From NCBI GenBank assembly GCA_965226945.1, contig OZ245717.1:8738312-8802311 (forward strand): DNA of 64,000 bases. The letters are read 5' to 3'. Shown piece by piece: positions 1 to 8,524 of this stretch. Every line of letters starts with the position of its first letter. Position 1 is the stretch's first letter. Below the pieces are notes generated by a model. The model saw nothing but the letters and a program-made list of their open reading frames with translations, was not told where the DNA came from and made no database searches. The stretch is from SYLG01 sp965226945. Its GTDB lineage: Bacteria > Planctomycetota > Planctomycetia > Gemmatales > Gemmataceae. A program made the translations under genes and the position numbers.

Positions 1-152
1 CGCACGTGGTGTATTCGTCCCTACGGATGGCGCAAAACGGATATGAGAAGGAAGCTGGATCTCGCGCGACACTCACATTCAGCTCTGCGTACGGAATGCG
101 GCGAGTATCCTCGGCACTTGGTTACATCACCCGATGGGAATGGAGGTAAAAG
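1..152. other. Window edge, no confident gene
   Basis: Two plus-strand frames are open from the window edge. One closes with TAA at 147-149, four bases before the ATG of the next small ORF. The other closes with TAA at 160-162. Neither 48-54 residue tail resembles a family I recognise, and stretches this short can be open by chance. The frame ending at 149 could be the 3' end of a gene co-transcribed with the small ORF downstream, but this cannot be decided from inside the window. Confidence 0.2.
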
Positions 153-332
153 ATGTCTGTAAAACGCTCCAAATTGGCTCTGCCCTCGTCGACTCAGAGA
201 ATCCGGATGGCAAAGCAATCGCTCCGGACAATGAGTAGAACAAAACAAATAGACCTCATGGTTGAAGCTGGAGTTATGACCCTCAACCAAGCCAAGAAAG
301 CCAAAGCGAAACTTGCTGGTCCTCAGGAATGA
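153..332 (+). CDS. Small basic protein, 59 aa, unknown function
   Basis: Function is unknown. The ORF has an excellent Shine-Dalgarno, GGAGG at 142-146, six bases before the ATG, which is why I accept it despite its length. The protein starts MSVKRSKLAL and is Lys/Arg-rich in its first half. It ends with a predicted amphipathic helix (LMVEAGVMTLNQAKKAKAKL, roughly residues 35-54). There is no signal peptide, membrane segment or cysteine motif. The stop is followed by 99 bases before the pseudouridine synthase gene, so it may share that transcript. Alternatives are an antitoxin-like or regulatory peptide, but nothing in the sequence proves either. Confidence 0.5.
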   Translation: MSVKRSKLALPSSTQRIRMAKQSLRTMSRTKQIDLMVEAGVMTLNQAKKAKAKLAGPQE

Positions 333-431
333 AGTAATCACGGCAATACGCCAGTGGCCCCGGCAAGGTCTCGTCTGCTGGCCTGAGAGCTGCAAGCTCA
401 ACTGCTTTCGTGTAAACCGGATACCCAATCG

Positions 432-1394
432 ATGAAACAGCAAGTCTATCCGGTACCTCCCGAAGCGGAGGGGAAAACCCTCGCCGCGTTCGTACGTGGC
501 GTGCTCGGCATTCCCTGGGCTCGATCGGGGAAACTGATCGAAGGCCGCATGGTCTTATTGGGAAAAGAAGTCTGCCGCGACCCGGCGCGCCGCGTTCACG
601 GAGGCGAGGAGATCGCGATCCTCGCCTCGCCCTCGCGGGAAAAGCCGGTCGCTTCGGCCATCGTGATCCGCCATCTCGATTCGCACCTCGTCGTTGTCGA
701 AAAGCCCTCGGGCATTTCCTCGGTCCGGCATCCCACCGAGCGGGAATGGACCAGGGAGCGCAAGGAGTTGGCGCCCACGCTTGAAGAATCGGTGCCGGGA
801 CTCATTCGCCAGAAAGAGAATCGCGCTCCTTCCGGGCATAACCCGCGTTTGCGCGTGGTCCACCGGCTGGACAAGGAAACAAGCGGCTTGCTCGTCTTCG
901 CGCGCACCGTCGAGGCCGAACGCGGTCTGGGTTTGCAGTTTCGCAAGCACACGGTGAAGCGCCGCTACCTGGCGGTGGTTCAGGGGACGATCGAGAATCA
1001 GACCATCACGAGCCAACTGGTGCGCGACCGCGGCGACGGACGCCGCGGCAGCACGCATTTACCTGGGGTGGGCAAGGACTCGATCACCCATGTGCGGCTT
1101 GTGCGCAAGGTGGGGCCGCTCTCGGTCATTGAATGCCGGCTCGAAACCGGACGGACACATCAAATCCGCATTCACTTATCGGAAAAAGGACAGCCGATTT
1201 GCGGTGAACCGGTCTACCTGAAAAAGGTCGATGGCATGATGATGACCGATGAGAGCGGCGCCCCTCGCCTGGCGCTTCATGCCATGGAACTGGGCTTCCA
1301 GCATCCCGTCACCGGGGTGGCATGCCACTTCGAGGCGCCCTTGCCTGCCGACCTCGATGCGTGGCTCAAAACCAAGGAAAAGCGAGCAACCTGA
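432..1394 (+). CDS. RluA/RluD-family 23S rRNA pseudouridine synthase
   Basis: This enzyme converts specific uridines in rRNA (or tRNA) to pseudouridine in the cytoplasm. An S4-like RNA-binding region occupies about residues 10-65. The catalytic motif HRLDKETSGLLVFA follows, with the nucleophile Asp at residue 147. The conserved RTHQIRIHL segment near residue 240 is typical of the RluA fold. The 320-residue length matches RluC/RluD-type enzymes. I cannot say which rRNA position is modified, so no symbol is given. The next gene begins two bases after its stop, suggesting an operon of two. Confidence 0.93.
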   Translation: MKQQVYPVPPEAEGKTLAAFVRGVLGIPWARSGKLIEGRMVLLGKEVCRDPARRVHGGEEIAILASPSREKPVASAIVIRHLDSHLVVVEKPSGISSVRHPTEREWTRERKELAPTLEESVPGLIRQKENRAPSGHNPRLRVVHRLDKETSGLLVFARTVEAERGLGLQFRKHTVKRRYLAVVQGTIENQTITSQLVRDRGDGRRGSTHLPGVGKDSITHVRLVRKVGPLSVIECRLETGRTHQIRIHLSEKGQPICGEPVYLKKVDGMMMTDESGAPRLALHAMELGFQHPVTGVACHFEAPLPADLDAWLKTKEKRAT

Positions 1395-1396
1395 CG

Positions 1397-1720
1397 ATGG
1401 AAATTCAATGGACGGATCTCCATCCGGATACGGGAGAAAAAGTTTACCTGGAAGCGCGCCATTTCGCGAAGGAATGGAACTTTTTCATTCGCTACAAAAG
1501 GCGTAGCGAATGGGAGGCGGTGCGCTACCCAACGCTGGCCATGTGGGAGCATGTACTCGACGCCCTGAAGCGCAAATACACCCGCCGCGACGGTGCCGAA
1601 ATTCACGACATTGAAGCACTGGAAAGACACCTGAAAAAGATTCGTCCAGGCCTGGAGGCCTGGGAAGAAAAGAGATTGGAAGAGAAGAAGAAAAAGGACT
1701 CGGCTGTGGATGCGTCCTGA
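1397..1720 (+). CDS. Conserved-type small protein, 107 aa, unknown function
   Basis: I do not recognise a named family. An upstream in-frame start at 1322 would overlap the pseudouridine synthase, so I chose the ATG at 1397, two bases after that gene's stop. The protein starts MEIQWTDLHP and has a compact, aromatic-rich core (FAKEWNFFIRYKRR, WEAVRYPTLAMWEHVL). It ends with a strongly charged Lys/Glu helix, EEKRLEEKKKKD. No signal peptide or membrane segment is seen, so it is probably cytosolic. The tight spacing implies co-expression with the rRNA-modifying enzyme. A role in ribosome biogenesis would be only a guess from context. Confidence 0.75.
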   Translation: MEIQWTDLHPDTGEKVYLEARHFAKEWNFFIRYKRRSEWEAVRYPTLAMWEHVLDALKRKYTRRDGAEIHDIEALERHLKKIRPGLEAWEEKRLEEKKKKDSAVDAS

Positions 1721-1877
1721 GACTTTCTCAAGGGAGCAACCGTCCATTGGCCGCTCTCGGACTGGCCTGGCAATCTGCGCGTTGAAATCTCAGTAAAGTG
1801 ACGAGATCGATTTTTCGTACGAACTGCCGCGCCGCTCGCGAGCCATTTTCGCTGGGCGCGCAACGGTCGATTTTGGC

Positions 1878-3845
1878 TTGGATGCGAGACGGAAATTGAA
1901 TCGCGGATGGGTCATCGCCGTCCTGTTGCTCGTGGGCGGATTCGCCCTGGGAGCAGCCCTTTGGCATGGGCCATTTCGCGAGAAACTCGCGGCCGATGCG
2001 GATCGGATTGCCGCAAACCAAAGCAGCCAATCGGAATCGAAAAAATCGCACCAGCTACTGGCTTCATTTCCCAAGATCCGCCTCTGGTGGGAGGAACCGG
2101 GGCCGCCGGAAGCGCCCAGGTGGGCCTCCACCCGTCCGAGCAACATTCACCCCGAAGACTATCTGGGGGCGCAGGCCTGCCGCAACTGCCATCCCAAAAA
2201 CTACCAGGCCTGGTCCCAACACCCCCACAAGGGAATGAACGCGCTGGCGAGCGCCGAAACCGTAAAAGGCGATTTTTCAGGGCAAGCGACGATTGCCTAC
2301 AAGGGGGGGAAAGGATCGTTCCTCAAGCAAAAAGGGGAGAAGGAACAGACGGCCAAATACCTCATGATCCTGGAGCGGCCCCCTATCAAGCGCGTTTACG
2401 AAATTCATCAGACCATTGGGATCCGCTTTTATCAGTATTACGTCGGTACCCAGATCGAAGGTCCTGAACCGCGCGAACACCATTTCTATGGCAAGGACCA
2501 TGTGTTGCCGTTTGGGTATTGGCTTGAGCGCAACGAATGGGTGCCGGTGGTGCATATTGGCCCGGAACGGCCCGATGAAGAGCGTGCCGATCCGTTTCAG
2601 CCGCCCGAGAAGGGAAGGCACTACGCCGAATACGCGCCAAGCTGCAATGGCTGCCACACCACATTTGCCCTGGGCGACATGCTGACGCGAAGACCGGCGC
2701 AGATGGCGGAACATGCTCCTTTTTCAATGAATTGGTCAATGAAGCCGTTTCTAGAGCATTCGCGCCCCCAGGAATTTTCAGCCCTGGAAGCCCAGTTTTT
2801 TCACAGGCAGCCGATTTATTCTTCCGCCCAAGCCGCGCACGGGCACGGCCAAACCGGGGACGACCCAGGCGACTTCCCCCCCCTTTCCTGGGATGCACGC
2901 CATTACGCGGTCAGCCTTGGGATCAGTTGCGAAGCTTGTCATCTGGGAGCCAAGAAACATGCGGAAACCGCGGGAAAATCTCCGCCCGATTTCTACCCAT
3001 CGAGTCCTTTTTTGACCACAGAAGCGGAAAAAAGGCCGAATAACGGACGCACCCACGATAACGTCAACTGGAGCTGCGGCCGCTGCCACACCGGCAATCG
3101 GCCGACCTTCGCGGGCGGGATGTCGACCTGGAACTCCGTCGAATTCAGCGATGCCATGAAGGGTTCCTGTTACTCCCAACTTACTTGCACCGATTGCCAC
3201 AACCCTCATGAGGCGATCGGCCCCATATGGACCGCGCCTCCTCGAAAAGATGACGCGGTCTGCCTGAAGTGCCACGAAACCTACCGAAGCACGGAAAAGC
3301 GCCTCGCCCACACGCATCACCCGGCCGGTTCCGACGGCGACCGCTGCCTCAATTGCCACATGCCCAGAATCAACGAAGGGATCAACGACCTGGTCCGCAC
3401 CCACATGATCTTTTCACCAACGAAAAAAGAGATGATCCAGGAGAATCATCCCAATGCCTGCAATCTTTGCCACCTGGAAAAATCGATCGACTGGACGTTG
3501 GAAAACCTCAAAGGTTGGTATGGCAAGACCTACGAGGACTGGCGCATCCGCTTGAAATATCCCGACCGCTCAGGCTCGACCGCCAAGGGATGGCTCGAAA
3601 GCACCGAACCCGCCGTGCGCCTTGTGGGAGCGCTCGGCCTCATTCGCTCCAAATCGCCAACGCGGATCCCGGAAATCCTTGAAGCGCTCGACGATCCTTA
3701 TCTGCTCAACCGCCAGTTTGCGGCCAAGGCGCTTGAAGACACCTGGAATCTCCGGCTCGCCGATTTCGGCTACCACTTTTATCAAACCAAGGTCGAGCGA
3801 AAGGGCCCCATCGAAGCGGTTGCAAAACGGCTCAAAGGAAAATAA
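1878..3845 (+). CDS. Octaheme c-type cytochrome, membrane-anchored or exported
   Basis: This is a predicted periplasmic electron-transfer protein. An N-terminal hydrophobic segment (WVIAVLLLVGGFALGAAL, about residues 11-28) acts as signal or anchor. Eight CxxCH heme sites follow: CRNCH, CNGCH, CEACH, CGRCH, CTDCH, CLKCH, CLNCH and CNLCH, spread over roughly residues 100-530. The first lies in a 'YLGAQACRNCHPKNYQAW' context typical of cytochrome c554/NrfA-like multihemes. The last 120 residues lack hemes and look like short helical repeats. Initiation is taken at TTG 1878; the frame is open only from about 1797, with no ATG or GTG before the hydrophobic segment. The substrate is unknown; nitrite, hydroxylamine or sulfur compounds are possible. 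The gene converges with the kinase gene downstream. Confidence 0.85.
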   Translation: MDARRKLNRGWVIAVLLLVGGFALGAALWHGPFREKLAADADRIAANQSSQSESKKSHQLLASFPKIRLWWEEPGPPEAPRWASTRPSNIHPEDYLGAQACRNCHPKNYQAWSQHPHKGMNALASAETVKGDFSGQATIAYKGGKGSFLKQKGEKEQTAKYLMILERPPIKRVYEIHQTIGIRFYQYYVGTQIEGPEPREHHFYGKDHVLPFGYWLERNEWVPVVHIGPERPDEERADPFQPPEKGRHYAEYAPSCNGCHTTFALGDMLTRRPAQMAEHAPFSMNWSMKPFLEHSRPQEFSALEAQFFHRQPIYSSAQAAHGHGQTGDDPGDFPPLSWDARHYAVSLGISCEACHLGAKKHAETAGKSPPDFYPSSPFLTTEAEKRPNNGRTHDNVNWSCGRCHTGNRPTFAGGMSTWNSVEFSDAMKGSCYSQLTCTDCHNPHEAIGPIWTAPPRKDDAVCLKCHETYRSTEKRLAHTHHPAGSDGDRCLNCHMPRINEGINDLVRTHMIFSPTKKEMIQENHPNACNLCHLEKSIDWTLENLKGWYGKTYEDWRIRLKYPDRSGSTAKGWLESTEPAVRLVGALGLIRSKSPTRIPEILEALDDPYLLNRQFAAKALEDTWNLRLADFGYHFYQTKVERKGPIEAVAKRLKGK

Positions 3846-3918
3846 CCCGCGTGGGCGGATGGCGTCAAACAGGACCAGGCGTTGCCCTGCGCATTCGCGT
3901 CGTAAAGTCTCTTGCCGT

Positions 3919-6900
3919 TCAACTTCCCGCGAATTTCTTGTCAAACGCCTTCCATTCCGGCAGGTTGCGCACCGGGTCGAACGCGTCGTCTCCCCGGAAG
4001 TTTTGACTCCAGACTTTTTTCCATTGCGGTTCGGGGACCAATCCCATCGTTTTCTGAATCATCGCCCAGAGGTTTTGCAAGTAGAGGTCTTGCGTCTCCT
4101 TCGAAGATGGGGTCGCGCCCAGAACCGGTTCCTTGGCAAAGCGGTAGGCTTGCGCCAAGGCGCAGGCCGCATTGATTTGCGCGCCAACGGCTGTATTTTT
4201 CGTTTTCAGGATGATGTCGGTATCCTTAATCACCTCTTCGTGCTTGCCAAGCGTCGCGTTCACAAAAGCGCGGCCTGCATAGGCTTCAAGATCGTTCGGA
4301 TTGAGCTTGATCGCCTCGTTGTAGTCCAGCAGGGCAATTTCGCGCCATTTGCTGATCATCGCGGTACCCCGGCGGATGCGCAAAGCGGGTTGATCCGCAA
4401 ACAGTTCCAGACTTCTTGTGTAATCGAACATCGCGCCGCCATAGTCGCCCAAGCGTGCCTTGATGAAACCGCGGCTACGCAGAATGCGCGATTCCAGAAG
4501 CTCGGCGTTCCCTTCGGGATCCTGCTTACGGAAAAACTCCGTCAGGCTTTGCGACTGCTGTGGGTCCGACTTCCCCTTCGAAGTCAATTCGATCCCTCTG
4601 TCATAGGCCTTGACGGCGGTGCGGTAGAGAGTCTCGATCGCCTTTTTGTCGACATTCGCTTGCACCGTGGCAACCTGATTGAGAATCTTCTCTTGCGAAG
4701 CCGCCAGTTCGTTAACGACATTGCCATAGAGGAAATGCGTGATGGGGTTCTCCGCATCTTTTTGTATGCTGGTGTCAAGAGCCGTTTTCGCTTTCTGAAA
4801 ATCGCCCTGCCCCAAGTAGGCCGTGGCCAAGCCGGTGTAATCCCGGGCCAGTTTGATCGGGTCTTGTTCGCGCTGCACGATCCTCTGATACACCTCGACG
4901 GCTCGGTCCCACATCGGCGGATCGAATTCTCCATAAAGACCCGCGAGGTGGCGCATCGGGCCCAGTTCGGTGCCGGAATTGCGCTCGGCCTGACTGAATG
5001 AGCTCAATGCCTCGTTCAACTGGCCTTTTTTGCGTAGCACCATTCCCAGGTTGTCGAGCGCCTGCCAGTTATTGGAATCGAGCTTGATCGCCTTGCGCAG
5101 ATCGGCTTCTGCCAGGTCGAACTTGCCCTCATCAAAGCGCACCGCCGCGCGGTTGCCAAGCAGATTGATCGGTTCGCCCAGAAGCGACTTCGCCTTCTCG
5201 AAAAACGATTCGGCCAGCGTGAAATTCTTGAGCTTCCCTTCGGCAATCCCCATCAAGATGTAGGAGTAGGCGAATTCTTCGTTGCGTGCGATGCAGTTCT
5301 GCACCAGCGCCGCGGCTTCGGCCCACGACTCGCGCCGGATCGCGCAAATGGCCTGGTAGTAGACGGCCCAAAAATCCTTCGGACTCAGCCGGCTCAATTC
5401 GGCAAAGGCCTCGCTTGCCCGGGTGAAATCTCCCTTGCGAAAGAGGTCGTCGCCAATCATGAACCAGTCTCGAGGTCCCTCGGGATTCAACTTGGCCTGC
5501 GCATCCCATTCCTTGGTGGCCTGCGCTTGCGCCGTCTGATCCTTGGGATCGCGATTGGCCATCGCCTGGTAAACACGAGCCCGAAGCAAGTGGAGGATCT
5601 TCTTGCTGGCCCCTCCCTTCTCTGCCGCTTCGAGGATGGGGAGGATGCCCTTTAGAGGCTTATTTTGTGTGAAATCTCGATCCAATTGCCGTGATGCCAC
5701 CAGAAGCAAAAGCGCCACGCATTCCGCGGTGATTCGCTTGCGCTGCGTCGGTTCGAAGTGCTCTCCGAATTTCGGATCGAAGTCACGGACCCCCACCTTG
5801 ACTTCGAAGAGTTCCAGGGCCTTGGTCGCCTGATCGATCGCTTCCCGCGTGTTGGTGGCGGCGTTCTCTCCGGTCAGGTCGGTGGCATAGTAATAAGCCT
5901 TGTCCACGAGGCCATCGAACTGGGCTCGTTTGCTGTCCGTTTCGAGGTGGCTGACGGCCAGATCGATCTGCTCGGTCACTTTTTGGCGAACTTCCTCGAC
6001 CTCCTCGTCATCGCCGAGTTGAGCTCGGGCTTGAAGGGCAGTCGTTCTCGATTCGGTCCACTTTTGTTCCAGTCCTTCACGCACCGCCTGATCGAGCAGG
6101 GCCTCCGCTTCCTTGCGGTCCTGGTTGATCTTTTCCACCCGTTCGGCGCGCAACCTTTGATTGTGGGCATCGAGTCCCAGGTATACGAATCCACCTGCGA
6201 TGATGAGGCAGACCATGGCCGCGGCCATGGCGATGAGCGCCGCCTGCGGTTTGTTGCGACGAGCCCACCGGACCGCCTTTTCCATCTGCGAGATGGGACG
6301 GGCCTTGATCGGATCGCCCTTTAAATAGCATTCAAGGTCCTCAGCCATCTCCTCGGCGGTCGGATAGCGTTTCGCCGGGTCTTTTTCGAGCGCCTTGAGG
6401 CAAATGGTTTGCAAGTCGGGCGGCACGCTGGGCTGCAACTGCACCGGCGGCACCGGTTCCTTGGTGCGTACATGCTGCAAGGTTTCCAGCAGGGTTCGTC
6501 CCTTGAAGGGGGGACGGCCCGTGATGAACTCATAAAGGATCGCGCCCAGGCTATAAATGTCGGCGCGATTGGTCAGGTCCTTGGCCTTCCCTTCGGCCTG
6601 CTCGGGGGGCATGTAGCTGGGGGTTCCCATGATCGAGCCGGCCTTGGTGTGCCCCTCGTCGGGAGCATCCATCTGCTTGGCCAGACCGAAGTCGGTGATC
6701 TTCGGCTCGCCCCCCTTGGTCAAGAGCACGTTGGCGGGCTTCAAGTCGCGGTGCAGGATTTTCTTGGAGTGGGCATAACCCATGGCGCGGCAGAGCTTGG
6801 CCATCACCTGGCCGGTAAACATCGGGTCTTGCGGTTCGGAATTCAGCTTTTTGTCGAGCGGCCCCCCATCGACGAATTCCAGCGAGAAATAGGGAAGCAT

Positions 6901-8355
6901 GTTGTATTCGCCGACATCGTAGATCTGGACGATGTTCGGATGCTCCACCAACGCCACCGCCTGGGCTTCCAGCATGAACCGGTCGAGTTCTTCCTGGCTC
7001 GCCTGGTTATTGAGCACCATCTTGAGCGCGACCATACGGCCCAGGCCTTTTTGCCTGGCCCGGTAGACGACGCCCATGCCACCTCGACCCAATTCCCCCA
7101 ATAGCTCGTAGCCGGTGATCACCGGCAACCTGTTTCCCTTGGAATCGACTGCGTTCGAAGTTGATTCGGTTTTATCTCCTCGCGAACCGGGGTAGCGTAT
7201 CGTGGGCCCCTTGCTCGCGGGCGATTGGCCCGCCGGCACCGTGCCGCTGCCGGTTTGCGATCCATGGGCCATGGTGACGCCGGAGTCGGCGGCCTGCCCG
7301 ATCGGAATGGTGCCGTCCGAGATTCCCGATGACCACTGGCTGCCTGGAGCCATGGTGGCATCCGAGCTGGCATCAAGGGACGATGCGGACATCCCGCCCG
7401 GTGCCAGCGTGGCATCGGATCCGGTGTAACCGGGAATCGACCCGGGAGCCAGCGTCGCCTCCGCACCCGGATAAGAAGCCATGTGCGACCCGGGTGCCAG
7501 AGTCGCTTCCGAATCGGGATAGGGGCCGATGTGGGTCAAGCTTGAGCGCGACGACCCGTGAAGGGTGGCGTCGGTTGTTCTTGCACCGCCATCACCTGCC
7601 AACATTCCCGGCGCCAAGGTCGCGTCACTGTGATCCAATGCCTGGGATGAGCCCGGGGACGGGACCTGCGAGACCGACATCGCGCCTGCCGGAATCGTCG
7701 AATCAGGAACGGAACTCGTGCTCGCTTCGAAGACCGATCCAGGAGCAATGGTCGCGTCGCTGGCCGCCTGGGAAGCGTGAGGCCGTGCGGGAGCATCGGC
7801 GGCGGGGATGTGGATCGTCTGATCACTTTTCTCAGGAGTTGGGCGGCCATGACCGGAGCCCGCTCCTTTGTTTGAAGGACCTGCTGGCGAGTTTTTGAAA
7901 AGCGTATCCTGCGATTTTCCCGTCAGGGTCGAATCGGAAGATTTACGCTCCAGGGATTCGCTTTTGTTGTCGGCGCCGGCAGACTTCAGCGTTTCGCTTG
8001 GATGGGAATGATCTGTGGCCGAGCTTCCCCGCCCTGAATTCGAAGCGTGAAATGCGCCGGGTGCCAGGGTTTCACCGCCGTCGGCTCCATGAAGGGGGGC
8101 GGGAGCGCTGGCATGCAGGACGCCTCCATCGCTTCCGGTGACGCGGGTCTTTCCCTGGTCGTGAATTTCCGCAACTCTTTTTTGATGAAGTGGTTCGGAT
8201 GAGTAAACTTCAGCTGAAGGCGGGATGGTGGCGGCACTGGCATCGTCGCCGGCTTCCACGGATTGGCCTGGAGCATTCAGCTGAGTTTTGGCATCTTTTT
8301 TCGACTCGAGGATGCGCCCGGCCCCCTGCTTTTGGCCTTCCTCGTTATTCGCCAT
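3919..8355 (-). CDS. Large Ser/Thr protein kinase with TPR sensor domain
   Basis: This is a Hanks-type signalling kinase, 1478 aa. Residues 1-410 are low-complexity, rich in Ser, Thr, Gly and Ala, and carry about 18 copies of a T-(I/L/M/V)-x-x-G-type motif such as DATLAPG. The kinase domain spans about 412-685, with glycine loop GRGGMGVVY, invariant Lys in ALKM, catalytic HRDLKPANV near 537 and DFGLAK near 556. One transmembrane helix lies at about 703-725. The rest is a long TPR/coiled region outside the kinase. The layout suggests that a cytosolic kinase is coupled to an extracytoplasmic TPR part. It is divergent from metK, and its start lies 169 bases from the metK start. The substrate is unknown. 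Confidence 0.92.
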   Translation of the reverse strand: MANNEEGQKQGAGRILESKKDAKTQLNAPGQSVEAGDDASAATIPPSAEVYSSEPLHQKRVAEIHDQGKTRVTGSDGGVLHASAPAPLHGADGGETLAPGAFHASNSGRGSSATDHSHPSETLKSAGADNKSESLERKSSDSTLTGKSQDTLFKNSPAGPSNKGAGSGHGRPTPEKSDQTIHIPAADAPARPHASQAASDATIAPGSVFEASTSSVPDSTIPAGAMSVSQVPSPGSSQALDHSDATLAPGMLAGDGGARTTDATLHGSSRSSLTHIGPYPDSEATLAPGSHMASYPGAEATLAPGSIPGYTGSDATLAPGGMSASSLDASSDATMAPGSQWSSGISDGTIPIGQAADSGVTMAHGSQTGSGTVPAGQSPASKGPTIRYPGSRGDKTESTSNAVDSKGNRLPVITGYELLGELGRGGMGVVYRARQKGLGRMVALKMVLNNQASQEELDRFMLEAQAVALVEHPNIVQIYDVGEYNMLPYFSLEFVDGGPLDKKLNSEPQDPMFTGQVMAKLCRAMGYAHSKKILHRDLKPANVLLTKGGEPKITDFGLAKQMDAPDEGHTKAGSIMGTPSYMPPEQAEGKAKDLTNRADIYSLGAILYEFITGRPPFKGRTLLETLQHVRTKEPVPPVQLQPSVPPDLQTICLKALEKDPAKRYPTAEEMAEDLECYLKGDPIKARPISQMEKAVRWARRNKPQAALIAMAAAMVCLIIAGGFVYLGLDAHNQRLRAERVEKINQDRKEAEALLDQAVREGLEQKWTESRTTALQARAQLGDDEEVEEVRQKVTEQIDLAVSHLETDSKRAQFDGLVDKAYYYATDLTGENAATNTREAIDQATKALELFEVKVGVRDFDPKFGEHFEPTQRKRITAECVALLLLVASRQLDRDFTQNKPLKGILPILEAAEKGGASKKILHLLRARVYQAMANRDPKDQTAQAQATKEWDAQAKLNPEGPRDWFMIGDDLFRKGDFTRASEAFAELSRLSPKDFWAVYYQAICAIRRESWAEAAALVQNCIARNEEFAYSYILMGIAEGKLKNFTLAESFFEKAKSLLGEPINLLGNRAAVRFDEGKFDLAEADLRKAIKLDSNNWQALDNLGMVLRKKGQLNEALSSFSQAERNSGTELGPMRHLAGLYGEFDPPMWDRAVEVYQRIVQREQDPIKLARDYTGLATAYLGQGDFQKAKTALDTSIQKDAENPITHFLYGNVVNELAASQEKILNQVATVQANVDKKAIETLYRTAVKAYDRGIELTSKGKSDPQQSQSLTEFFRKQDPEGNAELLESRILRSRGFIKARLGDYGGAMFDYTRSLELFADQPALRIRRGTAMISKWREIALLDYNEAIKLNPNDLEAYAGRAFVNATLGKHEEVIKDTDIILKTKNTAVGAQINAACALAQAYRFAKEPVLGATPSSKETQDLYLQNLWAMIQKTMGLVPEPQWKKVWSQNFRGDDAFDPVRNLPEWKAFDKKFAGS

Positions 8356-8416
8356 GTGCCGCTCCAGGGATTAGGGATGGGGGAGTGAATCGAAAGTCCA
8401 GATGAGTCGTTTTCCC

Positions 8417-8422
8417 TATAAT
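8417..8422 (+). promoter_or_regulatory. Possible -10 box in the kinase/metK divergent region
   Basis: A perfect TATAAT hexamer sits about 100 bases upstream of the metK GTG, in the 169-base gap between the divergent kinase and metK starts. No convincing -35 hexamer lies 16-18 bases before it, so the assignment is tentative. I searched this leader for a SAM-riboswitch-like arrangement and saw no supporting helices. Confidence 0.25.
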
Positions 8423-8524
8423 CTTGATCATATATCTTCCCCGCCCCAACTCCTGTTTTGAAAAAACGGATTTTGGCCGGGACAGCGCCTAAGGTTTTCA
8501 CTTCCCAACGAAGGGTTTTTTCTC

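Noticed and set aside
8356..8524. Possible SAM riboswitch in the metK leader
   Set aside because: The 169-base leader shows no multi-helix arrangement with an expression-platform hairpin before the start.
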